Virus record (IMG/VR): IMGVR_UViG_3300001097_000008
Location: 1 to 49,180 of that record
Source: a virus
DNA: 49,180 bases
Direction: 5' to 3' (one strand)
The translations under genes were made by a program, and so were the position numbers. Every line of letters starts with the position of its first letter. Within the stretch, counting starts at the first letter, position 1. A model generated the notes under the pieces. It was not told the origin of the DNA, made no database searches, and worked only from the letters and a program-made list of their open reading frames with translations. This document shows positions 43,934 to 49,180 of this stretch, piece by piece.

Positions 43934-44452
43934 TTATATTCCTTTAAATTCATCTTTATTTGATGGTGTACAGATGATTGTTCTGAAAGCACCTTTATAC
44001 CCCAATATAGTATGTTTATTGTCATAATTCTTAAGTCCATCATTAGCTACTGAAAAATAACGTATAGTTGTTTCATTTACTGCATAACCAATATAATCAC
44101 CATAATTAATTTCACATTTAAATTCATCTAATTGTTTTTGATATAAACCAAAACTTAAATTACCGTCTTCTAAATTACGTTGAGAACCATTAGAATTATA
44201 AGTTTTATTATCTGCTTCAGTTATAAGAGGAATTACTTTTAATTCTACAGGTGTTTTATACCTCACCCCATCTTCATAAGTTTCACCATATAGATCATCA
44301 AATAAAGTTATCTCTCTATCTACTTGAAATAAAACAACAACAAAATTACCATCTTCTTCTATGGACTCCCTACCCATTTCAATATCTAATTCAAATTCCT
44401 CTTCGGAATAAAATTTATTAACTCTATTAATTGGTATTCTCCTATTTCCCAT
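43934..44452 (-). CDS. Neck/head-tail connector-like protein
   Basis: 172 aa, ATG at 44452, first gene of the leftward tail block. FVVVLFQVDREITLFDDLYG and PVELKVIPLITEADNKTYNS, then LSFGLYQKQLDEFKCEINYG followed by DYIGYAV, give a pattern (LYGE-x-PV-x-LI-x-D ... sFg-x-L-x-E-x-GDyi-x-y) seen in neck proteins of T4-like phages (gp13/gp14 region). It would sit at the head-tail joint. The assignment is by resemblance and position and could be wrong. The 82 bp upstream is shared with a divergent plus-strand gene. Confidence 0.82.
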   Translation of the reverse strand: MGNRRIPINRVNKFYSEEEFELDIEMGRESIEEDGNFVVVLFQVDREITLFDDLYGETYEDGVRYKTPVELKVIPLITEADNKTYNSNGSQRNLEDGNLSFGLYQKQLDEFKCEINYGDYIGYAVNETTIRYFSVANDGLKNYDNKHTILGYKGAFRTIICTPSNKDEFKGI

Positions 44453-44534
44453 ATTATTTTTTAATTAAAATCTTTACTATTTAACATTTTTTGTGTATAT
44501 TGTTATATAACATATAAAATATAAATATTATGTA

Positions 44535-47468
44535 TTGATAAATATAGATAAATTAAAAAATGTTTCAGTATTAGAACTCCTTAATAAGTATAAGGGTAAA
44601 AACCCCTATTTAAAAAAACTTAGAAAAGAATATATGAAGGGGAAGGTAGCCTTTACTAATACCCAAGTTAAATATATTTCGGAATTCCATAATGTAGACC
44701 CACATAAGGTTGAAAGGGTTATCGCTATAACTGAATATCTAGGTTTAGAATTACAGAAAAAATATAGTATAAAATTTGTACCAGAAAAAATATTAATAGG
44801 TTTTATTCTTGCCGATACCGATAAAGCTTTTCATATTTACGGTAAACTAAAAAAAAATCAAGAAAATTATCAAATGTATTGGTTACCCAAAACACAAGTT
44901 TTGGATGATCCTTATTGGGAAGAACCTAATGTAGAGGTTGATTTTGATAAGTATGTTGAATTAGATAATAAAAATAGAACACCTTATGAACATCAGAAAA
45001 GTGGTATAAAGTTCTTATTATCTAGGAAAGGTGCTATATTGGCTGATGATATGGGGTTAGGTAAAAGTTATATGTCAATTGTTGCTGCGCTAGAGAGTGG
45101 TGCTGAAAGAATATTAGTTGTTTGTCCATCCGCAGTTAAAATAAATTGGGAAAGGGAAATTAATTGTTTTGATGATCAAACAGTTATAATTAATGGTAAA
45201 AAATGGGATACCAGTAAATTTACTATCATTAATTATGATATCTTAAAGAATTTCCATACAACCAAAGATAAACGAACATCCAAAGAATATATTAAAAAAG
45301 GTGGTTTAATAAATAACCATTTAGTTGATGCTAAATTTGATTTAGTGATTATAGATGAAGCTCACAACCTAAAAAATTATAAAAGTATTAGGGGTAAAAT
45401 AATGAGTGAATTAATTGTTAAGTATGGTATTGAAAGAACTTGGTTATTAACTGGTACACCAGTAGCAAATAAACCAATGGATTTTTATAACCTACTCAAA
45501 TTAGTTGGCTCTCCCTTGGTAGAAAATTTTAATTTCTTTGCTAAAAGATATTGTGATGGTAAAACTTTTTGGAAGAAATTTAAAAACGGGAAGAGTAGGA
45601 AAATATGGTTAACGGATGGTGCTTCAAATTTAAATGAATTAGCAGCCAAAACTAAAAATATTATAATAAGGCGTAAAAAGGAAGATGTTTTGGATATGCC
45701 AGAGAAAACAATCTCAACTATTTACCACGAATTAACTCCTAAACAAATTAAGGAATATACCAATATTTGGGAAGAATATTTGATTGAAAGGAAAAAGAAG
45801 AAGAAACGAGGAGCTGTAGAAAAGGACTTAGTAGAGCTTATCTTATTACGTAAGTATATTGCACTAGAAACGATACCAAAGACCATAGAAATGATTGAAA
45901 ACGCTATTGAGCAAGGTAATAAAGTAATTGTGTTCACCAACTTCCAAGATGAAATGGATGTATTGTACGATCACTTTAAAAAAATAGCGGTAAAACATAA
46001 CGGTAAAATGTCGGGTATTAATAAACAAATATCCGTGGATAGATTTCAAGAAGATGATAATGTTAAATTATTCATTGGGAACGTTATATCTGCTGGTGTG
46101 GGAATTACATTAACGGCAGCAACAACAGTAATATTCAATTCTTTATATTGGGTCCCAGGTAATATATTACAAGCGATTGATCGTTGTATTTTTAAGGGTC
46201 AATTAGTTATGACAAATAATGGTTATGTTAGTATTGAGGATATTAAAATAGGTGATATGGTTTATAGTCATGAGGGTAATTTTAAGAAGGTCGTAAACAC
46301 ACATTCACATTTGGAGCGTAAAAAATTAAGAGTTGATATAGATGCATTTGGTTTTAATAATACCTTAGCCACAACACATGACCATAAAATATATGTATAC
46401 AATAAAGAGTTTGATAGTTTTAATTGGGTAGAAGCTGGTAAGTTAGATATTAAAAATGAATTACTAACCCTTAAGAGTAATAAACAACCAAGTCAAAGAA
46501 AAGAGTTTATAACCTTAACCAAACACTCATCAAATACTTTCATTAATAATTGGGGTGTTGAACAAAGAAAAAGTGGTGTTATTTTACCAGAACAAGTTGA
46601 ACTAAGTAATGATCTATTATATGCGTTCGGTTTTTATGTTGCTGATGGTTGGTCTACAGATGGGTTATTAAAAAATGGGGCTGGTATAAATGTGGTTCAA
46701 AAAATAGATAATAAAAAAATGTATGATGCTGCTGAATATATTATGAATATTTTTAGATATTCATTTGGTTTTGAAAAACATAGTGAATATATTGATAAAA
46801 AAAATGCTAAAACATGTATGATTTATAATACCGAGTTAGCCCTGAATTTTTTAGGGTGGTTTGGTAAAGGTGCATATAATAAACAATTTCCTGATTGGGT
46901 TGATGAACTTAATAATGAACAATTAAAAAGTTTATTAGATGGGTATTACCATGGTGATGGACACCAACGTAAAAATACTCAACAAGCTACCACTGCATCC
47001 AGTAAATTAATGAGTCAATTAATGCGATATAACGCTAATTTAGGTAGGGGGGTTAGTTTACAAATAACTAATACTGGTTACTATTCAATTGAATACACAA
47101 TAGACCCTAATAAGAAAAATAGGATTTATGAGTATAGTGGATATATTTTATATCCAATAAAATCATTACATATTTCTAGGCCCGTTAAAGGTGAGGATCG
47201 TGTTTATGATTTATCCGTGGAAGATGATCATTCATTTATTGTTGGTAATTACAATGTACATAATTGTTATCGAATCGGTCAAGAGAATAATGTTTCAGTG
47301 TATTTTAATATTTTTAAAAATACTATTGATGAAAGAATATGGGAAAGATTATTTAGTAAGACTGGTATTATAGAAACAATTTTAAATGGTGAGCAGGAAA
47401 GTAATATTTTTGTTGCTGATGATAGTAACAATGAAGATGAATTAGATAAAATAATTGATGATGAGTAA
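44535..47468 (+). CDS. SNF2-family helicase/ATPase interrupted by an intein
   Basis: 977 aa. The start is probably TTG at 44535; no in-frame ATG lies between the upstream stop and codon 34 or so. Residues 1-550 carry SNF2 motifs: ILADDMGLGKS (Lys177), LVVCPSAVKINW, IIDEAHNLKN (D274-H277), WLLTGTPVANKP, VIVFTNFQDEMDVL, and ISAGVGITLTAATTVI. At LQAIDR the protein is broken by a 360-aa intein (551-910). It resumes as CYRIGQENNVSVYFNIFKNT, so the spliced product (617 aa) regains the SNF2 motif DR-C-YRIGQ. It is probably a fork-remodelling or recombination helicase comparable in role to T4 UvsW. It overlaps the glutaredoxin-like gene by 8 nt. Confidence 0.93.
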   Translation: MINIDKLKNVSVLELLNKYKGKNPYLKKLRKEYMKGKVAFTNTQVKYISEFHNVDPHKVERVIAITEYLGLELQKKYSIKFVPEKILIGFILADTDKAFHIYGKLKKNQENYQMYWLPKTQVLDDPYWEEPNVEVDFDKYVELDNKNRTPYEHQKSGIKFLLSRKGAILADDMGLGKSYMSIVAALESGAERILVVCPSAVKINWEREINCFDDQTVIINGKKWDTSKFTIINYDILKNFHTTKDKRTSKEYIKKGGLINNHLVDAKFDLVIIDEAHNLKNYKSIRGKIMSELIVKYGIERTWLLTGTPVANKPMDFYNLLKLVGSPLVENFNFFAKRYCDGKTFWKKFKNGKSRKIWLTDGASNLNELAAKTKNIIIRRKKEDVLDMPEKTISTIYHELTPKQIKEYTNIWEEYLIERKKKKKRGAVEKDLVELILLRKYIALETIPKTIEMIENAIEQGNKVIVFTNFQDEMDVLYDHFKKIAVKHNGKMSGINKQISVDRFQEDDNVKLFIGNVISAGVGITLTAATTVIFNSLYWVPGNILQAIDRCIFKGQLVMTNNGYVSIEDIKIGDMVYSHEGNFKKVVNTHSHLERKKLRVDIDAFGFNNTLATTHDHKIYVYNKEFDSFNWVEAGKLDIKNELLTLKSNKQPSQRKEFITLTKHSSNTFINNWGVEQRKSGVILPEQVELSNDLLYAFGFYVADGWSTDGLLKNGAGINVVQKIDNKKMYDAAEYIMNIFRYSFGFEKHSEYIDKKNAKTCMIYNTELALNFLGWFGKGAYNKQFPDWVDELNNEQLKSLLDGYYHGDGHQRKNTQQATTASSKLMSQLMRYNANLGRGVSLQITNTGYYSIEYTIDPNKKNRIYEYSGYILYPIKSLHISRPVKGEDRVYDLSVEDDHSFIVGNYNVHNCYRIGQENNVSVYFNIFKNTIDERIWERLFSKTGIIETILNGEQESNIFVADDSNNEDELDKIIDDE
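46185..47264 (+). mobile_element. Intein with LAGLIDADG homing endonuclease, 360 aa
   Basis: Codons 551-910 of the SNF2 gene. Splicing blocks: Cys1 with CIFKGQLVMTNNGYVSIEDI (block A), LATTHDHKIYV (block B with TxxH), VYDLSVEDDHSFIVGNYNVH (block F) and HN at the end, with Cys as +1 residue. Endonuclease blocks: LLYAFGFYVADGW and LLDGYYHGDGH, the two LAGLIDADG helices with their acidic residues. All catalytic positions look intact, so it may both splice and home. It sits inside the most conserved SNF2 motif (DR/CYRIGQ), a typical intein target. Confidence 0.95.
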
Positions 47469-47712
47469 AGTTAGATTATATACGATGGATGGGTGTGAAT
47501 ATTGTGATACCTTAAGAGATATGTTAGATGAAAAAGACGTTGAATATTTAGAGATTGATGTTTTGGATAAAAAAGAGGAATTTGAAAAAATTATTAAAAT
47601 AAGTGGGGAGGATAGTGTACCTACAATAATTGTTGGTAAACAGATTTTAGCACCTAAACAAACATTTAATACAATAGAAGAAGCTTTTAAAATTATAATT
47701 AAATTAATGTAA
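47461..47712 (+). CDS. Glutaredoxin-like protein
   Basis: 83 aa from ATG at 47461, overlapping the SNF2 stop by 8 nt (ATGAGTAA). An ATG one codon earlier is possible. MSKVRLYTMDGCEYCDTLRD has the redox motif Cys12-Glu-Tyr-Cys15. DVEYLEIDVL, then EDSVPTIIVGKQILAP with the cis-Pro loop (VPT), fits the glutaredoxin/thioredoxin fold. In phages such proteins donate electrons to ribonucleotide reductase. No reductase gene is in the window. Confidence 0.92.
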   Translation: MSKVRLYTMDGCEYCDTLRDMLDEKDVEYLEIDVLDKKEEFEKIIKISGEDSVPTIIVGKQILAPKQTFNTIEEAFKIIIKLM

Positions 47713-47721
47713 TTTAAAGTA

Positions 47722-47730
47722 TATTTATAT
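47722..47730 (+). promoter_or_regulatory. Candidate late promoter motif TATTTATAT
   Basis: GTATATTTATATATAAATA about 13-22 nt before the ATG at 47743. It is the plus-strand member of the TA(C/T)TTAT family. Its low complexity makes this a weak single case. Confidence 0.3.
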
Positions 47731-47742
47731 ATAAATATTAAG

Positions 47743-48918
47743 ATGAGCAAAATCCAAGAAGAAAGAGAAGCAATATTTAAACAATTCAAACATATGATGG
47801 GCTGGCCTATGAGAAAGGTTGAGCTTTCTGATGATATGATGGAAGGTATTTTAAGTGTTTCCATAGGTGATTATACTGAATACATATTAAATTGGTTAAT
47901 TGAACACCAATGGCAAAGTTTACTAGGAAAAGATGTTAGTAATGTGGATATGACTTTTGCCTTAACAGTTAGGGATTTTGACTATATGACAAAAGCAACA
48001 TACGCCTACTCTAAACAAGTTGGGTTACAAGCTAAAGGACCTTGGGAATTGAAAAAGGATTATATTGAAATTGAAGCAGGTAGACAAGTATATGAAATAC
48101 CTAAAGGTAGGGAGATTAATGAAGTTTTATGGATCACCCCTCCAACAACAGATATGGCTCTACTCGCTAATTTCGGTGGCTTCGATATGGGCTTCGGGGG
48201 TGGTAACGCTCAGATGGGTAGTAATAGCGGTAGCGGTGGTGGTGGTATGGGTGGAATGGGTGGTAATGGTGGACATTACATAGCCCCTGCTTTTGACGTA
48301 TTGCTTAGTGCTCAAGATTTTAATCTAAAAAATAGAATGCTTAGAGGTGATTTAGTTTATAAAGTCACTGCTGGACCAGACGGTAAGAAATTATTACATT
48401 TAATTAGCACACCAGGTTCTAAAATGACTTTTGGTGGAATTGGTGGTGGTATGGGTACCAGTACTGGTGGTGGTGCATCATCAATAGGTTTAAGAGGGTG
48501 TAGAGTTTGGTATCACTATTATGATGTAGAACAAGGGGATTTAGATGAATGTCGCAATATAAACCCTGATATTATAAAAATGCCTAATGAAGTACCTATT
48601 GGAACATTAAACTTTTCGGAATTTAATGAACCTACAAAAATATTTATAAGGCAATTATTTGTTGCTGAAGCCAAGAGAGCTTTGGCAAGGGTTAGAGGTA
48701 AATTTAGTGGTGTGGTTGGACCACCAGAAGCTGAACGTATACTTGATTACGACTCTTTACTATCGGAAGGTACACAAGAAAAGAAAGGTCTCCTAGAAAG
48801 ACTAGAGGAAAGAATGGTAAGGTTAAGTACTGAAAAACAACTTGAAAGAGGTGCTAATGAAGCGGAAAATCTTAATCGACATTTAAAGTTTAGACCTTTA
48901 GGTTTTTATTATAAGTAA
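47743..48918 (+). CDS. Virion structural protein with Gly-rich loops (neck/connector candidate)
   Basis: 391 aa, ATG at 47743. N-terminal FKHMMGWPMRKVELSDDMME followed by GILSVSIGDYTEYILNWLIE is helical. YEIPKGREINEVLWITPPTT is a conserved-looking strand region. Two Gly-rich loops follow (about 148-182 and 225-248: GGFDMGFGGGNAQMG, SGSGGGGMGGMGGNGG; FGGIGGGMGTSTGGGAS). The C-terminal part (FSEFNEPTKIFIRQLFVAEA then KRALARVRGKFSG) is a basic helical region. This organisation recalls head-tail connector proteins that bind the portal and DNA, but I cannot name the T4 counterpart (gp13 is one possibility). It is the only structural gene on the plus strand and stands between glutaredoxin-like and polymerase-like genes. 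Confidence 0.85.
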   Translation: MSKIQEEREAIFKQFKHMMGWPMRKVELSDDMMEGILSVSIGDYTEYILNWLIEHQWQSLLGKDVSNVDMTFALTVRDFDYMTKATYAYSKQVGLQAKGPWELKKDYIEIEAGRQVYEIPKGREINEVLWITPPTTDMALLANFGGFDMGFGGGNAQMGSNSGSGGGGMGGMGGNGGHYIAPAFDVLLSAQDFNLKNRMLRGDLVYKVTAGPDGKKLLHLISTPGSKMTFGGIGGGMGTSTGGGASSIGLRGCRVWYHYYDVEQGDLDECRNINPDIIKMPNEVPIGTLNFSEFNEPTKIFIRQLFVAEAKRALARVRGKFSGVVGPPEAERILDYDSLLSEGTQEKKGLLERLEERMVRLSTEKQLERGANEAENLNRHLKFRPLGFYYK

Positions 48919-48923
48919 AATTG

Positions 48924-48955
48924 GTTGTCTTATTCACTAATATTTCATATATTTG
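48924..48955 (+). promoter_or_regulatory. Bacteroidota-type promoter before the polymerase-like gene
   Basis: GTTG at 48924-48927, a 20-nt spacer and a perfect TATATTTG at 48948-48955. This fits the consensus TTTG-N19-21-TAnnTTTG with one mismatch in the -33 box. The predicted start lies around 48962, about 15 nt before the ATG. Confidence 0.65.
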
Positions 48956-48976
48956 CATTGTTTAAATATATAAATA

Positions 48977-49180
48977 ATGAATGTAGAAATAACCAATGAA
49001 GTAATATCTGATTTCCTAGAAGGTAGTGATCCACAAAAATATATTGTTTCTATTGAAGTTGGCTATGGAAAAGCTGAAGCTGATTTAATTATCAATGACC
49101 CAACTCAGGGTAAATATATCCAAAAACACAAATTCAAACCTTTTTTATGGATGAAAGAAGGTGTTGTGGATATACTTTTT
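48977..49180 (+). CDS. Probable family B DNA polymerase, N-terminus (runs off window)
   Basis: 68 codons from ATG at 48977 to the right edge with no stop. The sequence DPQKYIVSIEVGYGKAEADL, then NDPTQGKYIQKHKFKPFLWM followed by KEGVVDILF, resembles, from memory, the N-terminal domain of family B DNA polymerases in T4-like phages of Bacteroidota. No catalytic motif is visible in this short piece, so the call rests on resemblance and on the neighbouring replication-type promoter. It could be another replication protein. Confidence 0.55.
   Translation, partial: MNVEITNEVISDFLEGSDPQKYIVSIEVGYGKAEADLIINDPTQGKYIQKHKFKPFLWMKEGVVDILF

Noticed and set aside
44520-44527. T4 late-promoter box TATAAATA before plus-strand genes (also 47730-47737 and 48969-48976)
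   Set aside because: The boxes lie 0-15 nt before the start codon, one touching the ATG, and coincide with the A-rich translation-start tract seen before most genes, so they are better explained as initiation context.
47442-47864. Minus-strand open frame of 140 codons
   Set aside because: It covers the glutaredoxin-like gene and the start of the structural gene in antisense, and its Ile/Leu/Ser-rich composition is that of a shadow frame.

Overview
The window is a dense, very AT-rich piece of a virulent, contractile-tailed bacteriophage (myovirus) genome with a T4-like set of core genes. Two lines of sequence evidence point to a host in the Bacteroidota (flavobacterium-like). Replication genes carry the Bacteroidota housekeeping promoter (TTTG-N19-TATATTTG before gp32; GTTG-N20-TATATTTG before the gene at 48977). 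Start codons are preceded by A-rich AAATAAATA tracts and not by Shine-Dalgarno sequences. No tRNA, rRNA, IS element or CRISPR array was seen.

Layout. From 1 to 44452 everything is on the minus strand, so transcription runs from high to low coordinates. 44452-34871 is the tail block: neck-like protein, structural protein, tail sheath (gp18-like), tail tube (gp19-like), a tail-assembly chaperone pair with a probable frameshift, an accessory protein and the tape measure. A 311-bp non-coding AT-rich segment (34560-34870) with palindromes and a 46-bp direct repeat follows. 34559-25615 holds a baseplate/tube-cap protein with an embedded OmpA-like domain, a gp53-like wedge protein and a 1833-aa hub protein ending in a lytic-transglycosylase-like domain. 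25585-24005 has three unknown genes, one of only 51 aa. 23846-18275 is a replication/recombination block: gp32 ssDNA-binding protein, UvsX/RecA-like recombinase, 5'-3' exonuclease, and a DnaB/gp41-type helicase cut into two genes by a split intein. After a strong terminator, 18180-1 is the baseplate and tail-fibre block: gp25-like, gp6-like, then about ten large virion proteins, several with Cys-rich or membrane-spanning segments. The last of these runs off the left edge.

From 44535 the plus strand carries a SNF2-family helicase with a full LAGLIDADG intein, a glutaredoxin-like protein, a glycine-rich structural protein, and the first 68 codons of what is probably a family B DNA polymerase.

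The points most worth a second look are the split-intein helicase, two places where reading appears to continue across a gene boundary in the +1 frame (5475 and about 38785), the OmpA-like insertion in a baseplate protein, the non-coding palindrome/repeat segment, and two promoter classes that separate replication from virion genes.
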